From Streptomyces sp. A3M-1-3 (GTDB lineage Bacteria > Actinomycetota > Actinomycetes > Streptomycetales > Streptomycetaceae): a DNA stretch of 64,000 nucleotides. Shown here one piece after another: positions 50,090-57,997 of this stretch (its first letter is position 1; each line of letters starts with the position of its first letter). Below the pieces are notes generated by a model. The model saw only the letters and a list, made by a program, of their open reading frames with translations. It was not told the origin of the DNA and searched no databases. Position numbers and translations under genes: made by a program. The stretch is from NCBI RefSeq assembly GCF_024213665.1, contig NZ_JANAVP010000017.1:1-64000 (forward strand), given 5' to 3'.

Positions 50090-50908
50090 GTGCGTTTCAC
50101 ATCTATGTCCCGCGTCCTCGTCCCCTCGGCGGTATCCGCCGCCCTCATCTTCGCGGCGTTCGGCCCCGCCGCCGCCGCGCAGAGCGACCAACAGGAAAGG
50201 TCGCGCACCGCGATCTCCGCCCAGGCTCCGCTCCCCCAGGCCGAAGCCCTCGGGGCTCAGGTCAAGACCATCAAGGGCCTGTCCGCCGAGCTCGCTCCCG
50301 TCACCGAGCTGCTCGAGGACGTGCTCAAGGCGGACAACGGCCAGCTCTCCGAAGCCGAGGCGACGAAGCACGCAGCTGCCGTCAAGGCGGCGCTCGCGCT
50401 GTCGACGGACACCAACGCGCCCGCGCCCGCCTCCGGCACCGAGAGCACGGTCGCGTCCGCGGATGTCGTGGACGACGCGCTCGTCGCCCTGCAGAAGGCG
50501 GTCGACGAGCTCATCGCGGCGGCCACCTCCGGCAGCGAGGCCGATGTGGCGTCCTCGGTCACGGCAGTCGTGACCGGACTGGTCAACGACATCGTCGCGA
50601 CGGTGCTCGGCAGCGGTCTGCCGGCCGCGGACCTCGCGGGCCTGCCGACGATGCCCGCCCTGCCCGTGGCAGTCCCGGCCAACCCGGCGGAGCCCGCCAT
50701 GCCGGCGGAGCCCGCCGCCCCGGCCGAGCCCGCCACGCCCGCTGAGCCGGCCACCCCGGCCGAGCCCGCCACGCCGGCGGAGCAGGCGACCCCGGCGGAG
50801 CCCGCCGCTCCGGCGACTCCGGCGGAGCCCGCCACCCCGGTGGAGCAGGCCAACCCGGCCGAACCCGCGGCCGTACCCGCCGCCCCGGCCGTACCGGTTA
50901 CCCCGTAA
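50090..50908 (+). CDS. Secreted protein with a Pro/Ala/Glu repeat tail
   Basis: A 272-residue protein with a signal peptide (about 1-30, ending AAAAQ), a helical middle part (QAEALGAQVKTIKGLSAELA; about 45-180) and a C-terminal tail of about 80 residues made of (A/M)PAEPA-type pentads. GTG 50090 has GAAGGAA 7 nt upstream. The repeat tail resembles a wall-spanning or adhesive stalk; no LPXTG signal follows. It lies in the rodlin/chaplin cluster, so a role on the aerial surface is possible but not shown. Confidence 0.75.
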   Translation: MRFTSMSRVLVPSAVSAALIFAAFGPAAAAQSDQQERSRTAISAQAPLPQAEALGAQVKTIKGLSAELAPVTELLEDVLKADNGQLSEAEATKHAAAVKAALALSTDTNAPAPASGTESTVASADVVDDALVALQKAVDELIAAATSGSEADVASSVTAVVTGLVNDIVATVLGSGLPAADLAGLPTMPALPVAVPANPAEPAMPAEPAAPAEPATPAEPATPAEPATPAEQATPAEPAAPATPAEPATPVEQANPAEPAAVPAAPAVPVTP

Positions 50909-50944
50909 CGCAGCGGTGGCGGGTCCGGACGCGGACCCGCCACC

Positions 50945-51001
50945 CGCGTAACGACTGTGGCGCCACCGGCGGGAAGCCGGTGGCGCCACAGTCGTTACGC
51001 G
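50945..51001. terminator. Very long perfect hairpin (26-bp stem), bidirectional terminator
   Basis: CGCGTAACGACTGTGGCGCC and then ACCGGC, loop GGGAA, then the exact complement. It lies between the convergent genes 50090-50908 and 51022-51336. A shorter hairpin GTGGCGGGTCCG / CGGACCCGCCAC (50916-50943) precedes it. Confidence 0.8.
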
Positions 51002-51021
51002 CGTCTGCACAGGGAAGAGGC

Positions 51022-51336
51022 TCAGCCCTGGGTGCCCAGGTTGACCCCGCCCAGCATCGGGGTGCTCTTGGCGACCGCGCCGGTCGTCTTGAGCACCTCC
51101 GTCGGGGCGTTGTCGTGAACCCGCTTGAGGCCACCGGCGGCGTCCGCTACCGACTTCACCATGGAGCCCTGCTCTTCCAAGGCGCTCACGACGGTCCCGG
51201 TGGTGAGGGTCTCCGCGAGGGCGCCGTTGAGGCTCATGGGAGGAATGGACGCGCCGTTGGCGGCGAACGCGGGAGTGGCTCCTCCCACCGCCACCACGGA
51301 ACCGGCGAGGACCGCAGCGACCTTGGCGTACTTCAT
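51022..51336 (-). CDS. Small secreted protein of unknown function in the chaplin cluster
   Basis: A 104-residue protein with a clear signal peptide (MKYAKVAAVLAGSVVAVGGA then TPAFA) and a mature part of about 80 residues without cysteine (LNGALAETLTTGTVVSALEE, ending GGVNLGTQG). It is not a chaplin: the chaplin core is absent. The start has GAAAGGGA upstream. A motif CTCGTTACC-N10-GCGGTGT upstream (51367-51392 region) also occurs before the short chaplin, hinting at a shared developmental promoter. Confidence 0.8.
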   Translation of the reverse strand: MKYAKVAAVLAGSVVAVGGATPAFAANGASIPPMSLNGALAETLTTGTVVSALEEQGSMVKSVADAAGGLKRVHDNAPTEVLKTTGAVAKSTPMLGGVNLGTQG

Positions 51337-51475
51337 TTCGAATCCCTTTCTCCGGCGGTGCTTGCGACACCGCTTTCACCATGGGTAACGAGTCCTATCG
51401 GTAACGGAAACTCCGCTCCCCGGCCTTTCTGGGGCACATTCGATTGACGAAATGCGGCGATTCTCTTATCAACTG

Positions 51476-51958
51476 CTATTGCGGTCGTCGGCGGTACAGC
51501 AGCGCCCCGCCCAGCAGCAGCCCACCGCCCACCGCGGCTGTGGCCGCGAGCTGTTCCGGCGTTCCCGTGGCCGCGAGCTCGGGGACGTCCGGCCGAGGTG
51601 CCGGGGGCGCGGGCGGTGTCACCTGCGGTGGGACGTGGCGCGGCGGAGCCGGTCTCGGCGTCTGCGGCCGCGGCTCGGGAGTTTCTGGAATCTCGGGGAT
51701 CTCGGGAGGGTCGACGCTGTCGGACGCGCACTTGTTGCCGAATGCGGGGTTGAGGGCGCCGACGACGTCGACGGTGTTGCCGCACGCGTTCACGGGGGTG
51801 TCGACCGGCGCCGAGACACTGTTGCCGGCCAGGACGCCCGGAGAGTGGGCGGTGTCGCTCGCGGTACCACTGTCCGCGTGGGCGTTGCCGGCACCGAGCG
51901 AGAGCAAGCTCGATGCGGCCGCGGCGGTGAGCATGCCTTTGCTCAGAACCTGTCGCAT
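51476..51958 (-). CDS. Long chaplin with sortase signal but a single chaplin domain
   Basis: A 160-residue protein. Signal peptide (about 1-28, ending NAHA), one chaplin domain (HSPGVLAGNSVSAPVDTPVN, then ACGNTVDVVGALNPAFGNKC, about 38-78) with the Cys pair, a Pro/Glu-rich spacer (about 82-125), then the LAATG sortase motif (class E type), a hydrophobic segment and the tail YRRRPQ. The sortase-anchored chaplins of S. coelicolor (ChpA-C) have two such domains; here only one is present. It anchors chaplin fibrils to the wall of aerial hyphae. Confidence 0.92.
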   Translation of the reverse strand: MRQVLSKGMLTAAAASSLLSLGAGNAHADSGTASDTAHSPGVLAGNSVSAPVDTPVNACGNTVDVVGALNPAFGNKCASDSVDPPEIPEIPETPEPRPQTPRPAPPRHVPPQVTPPAPPAPRPDVPELAATGTPEQLAATAAVGGGLLLGGALLYRRRPQ

Positions 51959-52059
51959 GGGTATTTCCTGTCTTCAGGCAGCTGGAATCCAAGGTGGCCC
52001 CGGAGCGCACCGCCGTGCACTCGGGGCCATCCGAGGTTCACCCGCGGAGGGTGCTGTGG

Positions 52060-52293
52060 TCAGTCGTTCTCGCAGGCGTTGCCGAAGACGGGGTTCAGCA
52101 GCGCGATGACGTTGACGGTGTTGCCGCAGACGTTCACGGGGACGTGAACCGGGATCTGCACCACGTTGCCGGAGAGCACGCCGGGGGAGTGGGCCGCCAC
52201 GGCGCCGGCATCCGAGTCGGCGACGGCCGGGGCAGCGGCTCCCATCGTCATCATGACGCCCGCAGCAACCGTGGCAGCCTTCTTGTGCTTCAT
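52060..52293 (-). CDS. Short chaplin (ChpD-H type)
   Basis: A 77-residue secreted protein: signal peptide (about 1-25, ending AVA) and one chaplin domain with HSPGVLSGNVVQIPVHVPVN and VCGNTVNVIALLNPVFGNAC, ending END. Such small chaplins self-assemble at the air-water interface into amyloid fibrils. ATG 52293 has GGAAGGA 6 nt upstream. It lies 101 bp upstream of the long chaplin on the same strand. The upstream motif CTCGTTACC-N9-GCGGTGT is shared with the gene at 51022. Confidence 0.93.
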   Translation of the reverse strand: MKHKKAATVAAGVMMTMGAAAPAVADSDAGAVAAHSPGVLSGNVVQIPVHVPVNVCGNTVNVIALLNPVFGNACEND

Positions 52294-52528
52294 TTCGATC
52301 CTTCCCGCAGTGGCGCCTGCCGCATACACGACCTTCGCGTTGCGCGCACAGTTCCCTGTCCGTGAACACCGCTGCAGGACTGGTAACGAGCGCCGGTCGG
52401 AAAGGAATCGGGAATATGCGGAGGCATCCCCCGAAGGGCTGTACGAGTGAGTGCGGCGTGATTTCCAACTCCCTTTCTGACAAAGTGCACTCCAGCTTTG
52501 TTGATTGATCGAAAATGGAGACCGGGCC

Positions 52529-53536
52529 ATGCCGAAGTCGATGGGCCGCGCCGCGCGATGCGCCCTGGGCGTGCTGTCGTGCTTGGGACTTTCGGTGGTT
52601 CTTCCCTCGGCCACGGCTACTCCGGCCGCGCCGACAGCGCAGGAATCGGCAGTCGGGATCCCCTTCACGCAGCGCTATCGGGCCGTGCAGCACGGGGGCA
52701 TCGTCCGGACCGCCAACGCCGCCGTCACCTCCCGTTTCGCGCAGGGCCCGTCCAGCCGCGCCCGGTTGACTCTGCCGCCCGGTTCGCGGGTGACGTACGC
52801 CCGCCTCTACTGGGGCGGAAACCTGCGCGTCGGCGAGCAGAAGCCGCCCAAGGACAGCGGCCGGGCCCTCGTCGCCGCGCCGGGTGGCGCGTACAGAGAA
52901 CTCCTCGCGGACACCCGCGTCGGCCACCGCACCGCCGACGGCAGCGACGCCTACCAGGCCTCCGCGGACGTCACACACCTGGTGCGGGAGAGCCGTTCGG
53001 GCCTGTGGACCGTGACTCAGCTGAACAGCGCCGGGGGCCACACCGAGGCCGGCGTATGGGGCGGCTGGTCGCTCGTCGTCGCGTACGAGAACAGCCGGGA
53101 ACCGCTGCGGCACCTGTCGCTCTGGGACGGCTTCGAAGCCCTCGGACCCACCCGCCGAAGCGCCTCGGTGCGCCTCGGCGGCCTGCGTATCCCGGCGTAC
53201 GGGGCCGGCCGGGTGGGTGTGGTGGGGTACGACGGCGACCGGGGGGCGCTCGGGGACGCGCTGAGTGTCGAGGCGGGCGGCGGGCGTCGCGTCTGGCTCG
53301 GCGATTCCGCCAATCCGGCGGTCGACCTGATGAATTCGACGATCGCGGATCTCGGGCGCACCGCTGTCGGCCGGGAGCCCGCCCAGGTGAACACGCCGGG
53401 ATACGACTCCGACGTCTTCGACCTCGAGCCGGCCCTGACCCGCGGTGGCGACCATTTGGACTTCCTCTTCCATGCCGCGGGTCCGGGCTACTTCGCGGGC
53501 GTGCTCTTCGTACAGGCGGACACGCGCCCGCGGTGA
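52529..53536 (+). CDS. Secreted DUF3344-like protein
   Basis: A 335-residue protein with a signal peptide (about 1-32), followed by a beta-rich domain with TLPPGSRVTYARLYWGGNLR, VTHLVRESRSGLWTVTQLNS, GVWGGWSLVVAYENSREPLR, and HLSLWDGFEAL, a pattern I connect with the DUF3344 cell-surface family. No membrane anchor or sortase signal. ATG 52529 has GGAGAC upstream. It is divergent from the short chaplin and may belong to the same surface program. The function of the family is unknown. Confidence 0.75.
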   Translation: MPKSMGRAARCALGVLSCLGLSVVLPSATATPAAPTAQESAVGIPFTQRYRAVQHGGIVRTANAAVTSRFAQGPSSRARLTLPPGSRVTYARLYWGGNLRVGEQKPPKDSGRALVAAPGGAYRELLADTRVGHRTADGSDAYQASADVTHLVRESRSGLWTVTQLNSAGGHTEAGVWGGWSLVVAYENSREPLRHLSLWDGFEALGPTRRSASVRLGGLRIPAYGAGRVGVVGYDGDRGALGDALSVEAGGGRRVWLGDSANPAVDLMNSTIADLGRTAVGREPAQVNTPGYDSDVFDLEPALTRGGDHLDFLFHAAGPGYFAGVLFVQADTRPR

Positions 53537-53596
53537 AAAGCAACTGACTGTGAGGGCTGCTGTCTTGGCTGGACCGTTTCCGATCCAGGATCGGCC

Positions 53597-53881
53597 GTGA
53601 ACCCGGAGCGAGCGCACGGGCGGGGCTGGGTACGTATCCCCGCCAGCCGCACGGACCCGGAGCCGTACCCGTCCGCGCCGGTGGGTGTGCCCGCGCCCAT
53701 GCCCCCGCCCCCGCCCTCGCCTGCGGCCGTGCAGTCGACCATCTATCTCGCGCTTCTGAACCGTTGGCGAGAAGCCGGCCGGACACTCCCTGGGCATCCT
53801 GATGCAGAGTGGGAGAGACTGATCTCGCAGCCCACGTGGCCCGGCCCCTGGCGCAGTGGTCCCTACCGCCAGACAGACTGA
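53597..53881 (+). CDS. Small hypothetical protein
   Basis: A 94-residue frame from GTG 53597. The first half is Pro-rich. The second half is protein-like (STIYLALLNRWREAGRTLPG, then HPDAEWERLISQPTWPGPWR), rich in Trp and Arg. It lies 33 nt before the phosphatase gene on the same strand and may be co-transcribed with it. No family recognised. Confidence 0.5.
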   Translation: MNPERAHGRGWVRIPASRTDPEPYPSAPVGVPAPMPPPPPSPAAVQSTIYLALLNRWREAGRTLPGHPDAEWERLISQPTWPGPWRSGPYRQTD

Positions 53882-53914
53882 CCCGGGCCTCCCGGCGGAC
53901 CTCCGGAGGGCCGT

Positions 53915-55975
53915 ATGGCAGAGGCAGAGCCGACTGGCCCGGTGATCGGGCCGGGGGAGCGGCTGGCCATGAACCGGATGGGCAGCTTCGACTGGGATCT
54001 GGACCGGGCGACGTTCGACCTCGATGACGCCGGGCTTGCCGTGTTCGACATGGAGCGGTCCGAGTACGACCTGAAGCCGCAGACGCTCAGTGCCCGGGTG
54101 TCGATCGAAGAAGGCGCACGGCTGGACGCCGCCGTGCAGCACGCGCTGCACACCGGGGAGGAGCAGTACGGCGCGTACTTCAAAATGACCCGCCGCGACG
54201 GCACCGAGCAGTGGTCGCACTCCCAGGGGCGCATCCTGCGGGACGGCCAGGGCCGGGCCCGCCGCATCATCGGGATCGTCCGGGACGCCACCGCCGAGCT
54301 CGCCCACTCCACGCTGGTGCGCTCGCTCGAGGCGCAGCGCCAGAAGCAGACGACGATCGTCCAGCGCACCACCGAGGCACTGTCGCGGGCCGTGACCGTG
54401 GACGACGTGACGGCGGTGCTGACGGGCGCGGGCGGGCTGGAGCGGCTGGGCGCCCAGGGGCTCGCCCTCGGCCTGGTCGAGGGCGACGCGTTCAAGGTCA
54501 TCGCGCTGAGCGGGGAGTCCCTGGAGATCCTGGACGACCTGCGCTTCAACAAGCTCGACAAGTCGCTGCCGCTCGGTGAGGCCGTACTGACCCAGCAGCC
54601 GCGGTTCGTGAGCTCGCTGTCCGATCTGGCCGACAAGTTTCCGCTGCTGGCGCCCTATCTGCCGAGGCTCAGATACAACGCCGCCGTCTATCTTCCGCTG
54701 GTCGCCCAGGCCCGGTCCGTCGGCGGCCTCGCGCTCTTCTACCGGCGGCGCACGGACTTCAGCCCCGAGGAGCGCAACCTCCTCCTGGGCCTCGCGGGCA
54801 TCGTCGCCCAGTCCCTGCAGCGGGCCATCCTCTTCGACCAGGAGCGGGAGTACGCCACCGGCCTTCAGGCGGCCATGCTGCCGCGCCGTATCCCCGAGAT
54901 CATGGGCGGCGAGATCGCGGTCCGCTACCACTCGGCGTGGGGCGGCCGGGAGGTCGGCGGTGACTGGTACGACGTCATCCTGCTGCCCCGGGGGCGGGTG
55001 GGCATCGTGGTCGGCGACGTGCAGGGGCACGACACCCATGCCGCCGCGATCATGGGCCAGCTGCGGATCGCCCTGCGTGCGTACGCGGGGGAGGGCCATC
55101 CCCCGTCCACCGTGCTGGCGCGCGCCTCGCGGTTCCTCGCCGAACTCGACACGCAGCGCTTCGCCACCTGCACGTATGCCCAGGTGGACCTGGAGACCGG
55201 AGGCGTACGGGCGGTACGGGCGGGGCACCTGGGGCCGCTGATCCGGCACAACGACGGCCGGACCGGGTGGCCGAATCTGCGCGGGGGACTGCCGCTCGGC
55301 CTCGCCACGGTCTTCGAGCAGGAGGAGTACCCGGAGACCCGCCTCGACCTGGTGCCCGGCGAGACGCTGGTGCTGTGCACCGACGGCCTCGTCGAGGAGC
55401 CGGGGCTCGCCATCACCGACGGCATGGACGCCCTGGCGCACGAGGTGCGCACCGGCCCCCAGGGGGCGGGAGAACTGGCCGACCACCTTTCCGACAGGCT
55501 GTGGCAGCGCTGGGGCTCCGGCGACGACGTGGCGCTGCTGGTGCTGCGCCGGGAACCGGACCCGGGCACCCACCGTGCGCCGCGCATCCACCAGTACGTC
55601 CACCAGGCCGACCCGGAGGGGCTCTCCGAGGCCCGGTACGCGCTGCGCCAGGCGCTGCGGGACTGGGGCATGGCGGCGCTGGCCGACGATGTGGAGCTGG
55701 CGGCCGGGGAGCTGCTGGTGAACGCCCTCCTGCACACCGACGGCGGCGCGGTGCTCACGCTGGAGGTGCTGCCCGAGCCGGTACGGCGCATCCGCCTCTG
55801 GGTCAAGGACCGCTCCAGCGTCTGGCCACGGCGCCGGACGCCCGGGGAGGCCGCCACCACCGGCCGGGGGCTGCTGCTCGTCGACGCGGTGGCCAGCCAC
55901 TGGGGGGTGGAGCCCCGCGGCGACGGGAAGGCGGTGTGGTGCGAGTTCACCGCGCCCGCGGCGGCGGGGCACTAG
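53915..55975 (+). CDS. SpoIIE-type PP2C phosphatase with PAS, GAF and HATPase domains
   Basis: A 686-residue signalling protein. In order: PAS/PAC (about 15-125, ending with the RRIIGIVRDATAE motif), GAF (about 145-305), SpoIIE/PP2C phosphatase (about 315-530) with GGDWYDVILLPRGRVGIVVG and GDVQGHDTHAAAIMGQ carrying the metal-binding aspartates, and a C-terminal HATPase_c/RsbW-like kinase domain (about 555-685) with ELLVNALLHTDGG and GRGLLLVDAVA. It likely dephosphorylates an anti-anti-sigma factor and rephosphorylates it through the kinase part. GGAGGG precedes ATG 53915. No membrane segment. Confidence 0.92.
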   Translation: MAEAEPTGPVIGPGERLAMNRMGSFDWDLDRATFDLDDAGLAVFDMERSEYDLKPQTLSARVSIEEGARLDAAVQHALHTGEEQYGAYFKMTRRDGTEQWSHSQGRILRDGQGRARRIIGIVRDATAELAHSTLVRSLEAQRQKQTTIVQRTTEALSRAVTVDDVTAVLTGAGGLERLGAQGLALGLVEGDAFKVIALSGESLEILDDLRFNKLDKSLPLGEAVLTQQPRFVSSLSDLADKFPLLAPYLPRLRYNAAVYLPLVAQARSVGGLALFYRRRTDFSPEERNLLLGLAGIVAQSLQRAILFDQEREYATGLQAAMLPRRIPEIMGGEIAVRYHSAWGGREVGGDWYDVILLPRGRVGIVVGDVQGHDTHAAAIMGQLRIALRAYAGEGHPPSTVLARASRFLAELDTQRFATCTYAQVDLETGGVRAVRAGHLGPLIRHNDGRTGWPNLRGGLPLGLATVFEQEEYPETRLDLVPGETLVLCTDGLVEEPGLAITDGMDALAHEVRTGPQGAGELADHLSDRLWQRWGSGDDVALLVLRREPDPGTHRAPRIHQYVHQADPEGLSEARYALRQALRDWGMAALADDVELAAGELLVNALLHTDGGAVLTLEVLPEPVRRIRLWVKDRSSVWPRRRTPGEAATTGRGLLLVDAVASHWGVEPRGDGKAVWCEFTAPAAAGH

Positions 55976-56065
55976 CCAGAGGTTGCTCAGGGTGTCTGTC
56001 GCGACACGCCGAGTTGTGGAGGGTGCGAGGTGGGGCGAACATCGATGCATGGAACGGAATCAGCC

Positions 56066-56257
56066 ATGCGATGGATGAGTAGGACGACCGTCATGGGCCT
56101 GCTGGTGCTCCTGCTCCTGGCCGCCGGTCTGCCGACCGTGGCCGCGTACACGTCCGGCAGCCCCCTCGGCGGCCCGAACTGCCAGGCCGTGGCCTTCATG
56201 TCCGTCGTGGGCATCGGACCCGACTGCGGCGACCAGGAGCCGGGCGCGGCCCCCTAG
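56066..56257 (+). CDS. Small predicted exported protein ending in the MITE
   Basis: A 63-residue frame: MRWMSRTTVMGLLVLLLLAA, then GLPTVAAYTSG, a signal-peptide-like start, and a short mature part with two cysteines (NCQAVA and PDCGDQ). ATG 56066 or 56045 could be the start; neither has a strong site. The TAG stop lies in the left terminal inverted repeat of the MITE at 56251, so the original C-terminus may have differed. No family recognised. Confidence 0.45.
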   Translation: MRWMSRTTVMGLLVLLLLAAGLPTVAAYTSGSPLGGPNCQAVAFMSVVGIGPDCGDQEPGAAP

Positions 56258-56422
56258 GGTCTTTCGTTTGGATCAGGCCGGATCAGTGAGCGGGGTCTGG
56301 TGCGTGCAGCTGCAAGGCGGAGGAAGGAGCCACTGCGGAGCATTGGCGACTGACGACAACGCAGCAGATGTGCGTGCCAGGGCACGCGAGCCCGGCAAGA
56401 TCCGAACGAGAGGCCCTAGGGG
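56251..56422. mobile_element. MITE-like element with 24-bp terminal inverted repeats and CTAG ends
   Basis: About 170 bp with no gene of its own. The ends read CCCCTAGGGTCTTTCGTTTG / GATC on the left and, on the opposite strand, CCCCTAGGGCCTCTCGTTCG / GATC on the right: 21 of 24 positions are identical. The palindromic CTAG at each end would fit a YTAR target duplication, as for IS5-group elements. I recall many similar intergenic repeats in Streptomyces genomes. Both flanking genes stop inside the terminal repeats. Confidence 0.75.
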
Positions 56423-56853
56423 CCGACCAGCGTGACCGGGCTCTCCTGGCCGGCGAGGAAGTGCGGCAGGGGGAGCCAGCCGCCCGCCGTGCGGAGCGAC
56501 ATCAGCCTGGCCTCCACCTGCGCCGCCCCCGCCGCGTACACGGCACCCTCCGTGCTCCGGGTGTCGACCTTCCCGGTGTTGGTCCACGGGTGCTCCTGTC
56601 CGTCGCAGACGGCGGTGCTGCCACCGATGCTGTGTGACGCGCTGTTCTGCTTGAGGGTGGTCGCGACGAATACCGGACCGGACCCCGAGTCGTTGATGCA
56701 GCGGTAGGTGCCGGACAGGGTGACGAGCCCGTCCGCGGCGAGGTGTCCGTACTGCTGGACGGACACACTGTCGTAGGGTTCCGCCGCCTCGGTCGCGACC
56801 GGAAATGCCGCGGCCACCAGAATGCCGCCCACCACTGTGCCGAGCATGCGCAT
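56416..56853 (-). CDS. Secreted DUF6299-like protein
   Basis: A 145-residue protein with a signal peptide (about 1-22, MRMLGTVVGGILVAAAFPVA) and a beta-rich mature domain: YGHLAADGLVTLSGTYRCIN with Cys, then AVCDGQEHPWTN with a second Cys, as in the DUF6299 family (from memory). It probably folds as a small immunoglobulin-like domain held by a disulfide. ATG 56853 has GGAGG 7 nt upstream. The stop codon (TAG) is in the right terminal repeat of the MITE, so the last residues (VGP) may come from the element. Confidence 0.75.
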   Translation of the reverse strand: MRMLGTVVGGILVAAAFPVATEAAEPYDSVSVQQYGHLAADGLVTLSGTYRCINDSGSGPVFVATTLKQNSASHSIGGSTAVCDGQEHPWTNTGKVDTRSTEGAVYAAGAAQVEARLMSLRTAGGWLPLPHFLAGQESPVTLVGP

Positions 56854-57161
56854 GACTGCCTCCGTGAACTGGAAAACGAAATGTTCTGGGTTCGCCAGTT
56901 TTGCGCTTCGGTGCGATGAAACCGATGCGCCAGGGGTCGTGTCGTCCGCGTGCACGCGGAATTCACGCGCGAGGATGCTCCGGGGCGGCGGACAGCGGCA
57001 CCACACCGCCGCCCCGGAATCAGATGGTGCAACGACGTACGCCGGGAAAAGGTCACGGGGAATTCCCGCCGCCACGTTCGTGTATGCGCACCGGTGGCAT
57101 TCGTCCGTCCAGGTGAATATGCGCCGGAAGGGGGCCTACGGGGCCACTAGGGTGCCGAGCC

Positions 57162-57662
57162 ATGACCTCAACTCATACTGCAGCAAGCAGCTTTCAGCGA
57201 GGCCAGTTGGGCACCCTCTCGGTGCTCACATGGATCGGCGATCCCGCGGAAGGGCAGAACATTCCCTATCTGCTCGCTTTTTCGCTCGGAGACGGAACGG
57301 ACGGACCCGAAGCGGGGGAGGCTGCCGTCCGGGCGCTGATCGTGGAATGCGGGTTGTCGGTGGGTGGCGGAGTGCTGGACGGCACCCGCGTTCCCAGCCT
57401 GCCGGTCAAACTTCTGGTCGAGGGCGGACAGGCCGTGCTCAACATGCCGTATCTGAGCGCCCAGTGCCCCGCCCCGCCGGAGTGGCTGCAGTCGGCCAAC
57501 GAACACGAAGAGGTCTACTTCCTGCTGGCCAGCCGCCCGTGGCCGGAGGCGACGCCGGGCAAGCCGGTCAGCGAGGAGATGCTCAAGGCATTCGTGGGCG
57601 ACGAGCAGACCCTCACCACGGCGGCGCACTGCCTGCTGCCGGTGACCCGGCTGCGTAAGTGA
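57162..57662 (+). CDS. DUF5949 family protein
   Basis: A 166-residue cytoplasmic protein, MTSTHTAASSFQRGQLGTLS, with VLTWIGDPAEGQNIPYLLAF and a C-terminal VYFLLASRPWPEATPGKPVS. This matches a conserved Streptomyces family of unknown function (DUF5949 from memory). No membrane segment. The start is ATG 57162 with no strong site. Plausibly its own transcription unit. Confidence 0.75.
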   Translation: MTSTHTAASSFQRGQLGTLSVLTWIGDPAEGQNIPYLLAFSLGDGTDGPEAGEAAVRALIVECGLSVGGGVLDGTRVPSLPVKLLVEGGQAVLNMPYLSAQCPAPPEWLQSANEHEEVYFLLASRPWPEATPGKPVSEEMLKAFVGDEQTLTTAAHCLLPVTRLRK

Positions 57663-57677
57663 CCCGACCCCGGAGCC

Positions 57678-57703
57678 GGCCGGTCGCCCGAGGGTGACCG
57701 GCC
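57678..57703. terminator. Weak hairpin terminator candidate
   Basis: 8-bp stem GGCCGGTC / GACCGGCC with a 10-nt loop, 15 nt after the DUF5949 gene. Confidence 0.4.
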
Positions 57704-57792
57704 CACGGGGTTCCAGTACGGCGGCGGTTCCCCGGTCGCGCTCCACCGGCGTCACGCCGACCGCCACCGCGAGGGCGCCGTACCCTGGAGGT

Positions 57793-57990
57793 ATGAGCAC
57801 CGCCCCCACCCCCGGACCGCGCGCGTCGAAGCACGACTCCCAGCCCAAGCCGGCGCTGGTCTTCGACGATCCGACGGACCAGCAGTCCTCGGACGATACG
57901 GACCGCGGGTGGGGCGAGCGGCCTTCTGCGGGTGACAGCGCCACCGATCTGGCCCGCTTCCTCGACGAGAAGCCGCCCCACCACTTCTGA
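57793..57990 (+). CDS. Small conserved hypothetical protein
   Basis: A 65-residue hydrophilic protein (MSTAPTPGPRASKHDSQPKP, then ALVFDDPTDQQSSDDTDRGW, ending ATDLARFLDEKPPHHF). The DLARFLDEKPPHH ending is familiar from Streptomyces homologues. GGAGG lies only 1 nt before ATG 57793, too close to be used normally, so it may be translated from a leaderless message. Convergent with mscL at 57998. Confidence 0.65.
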   Translation: MSTAPTPGPRASKHDSQPKPALVFDDPTDQQSSDDTDRGWGERPSAGDSATDLARFLDEKPPHHF

Positions 57991-57997
57991 GCTCTGG

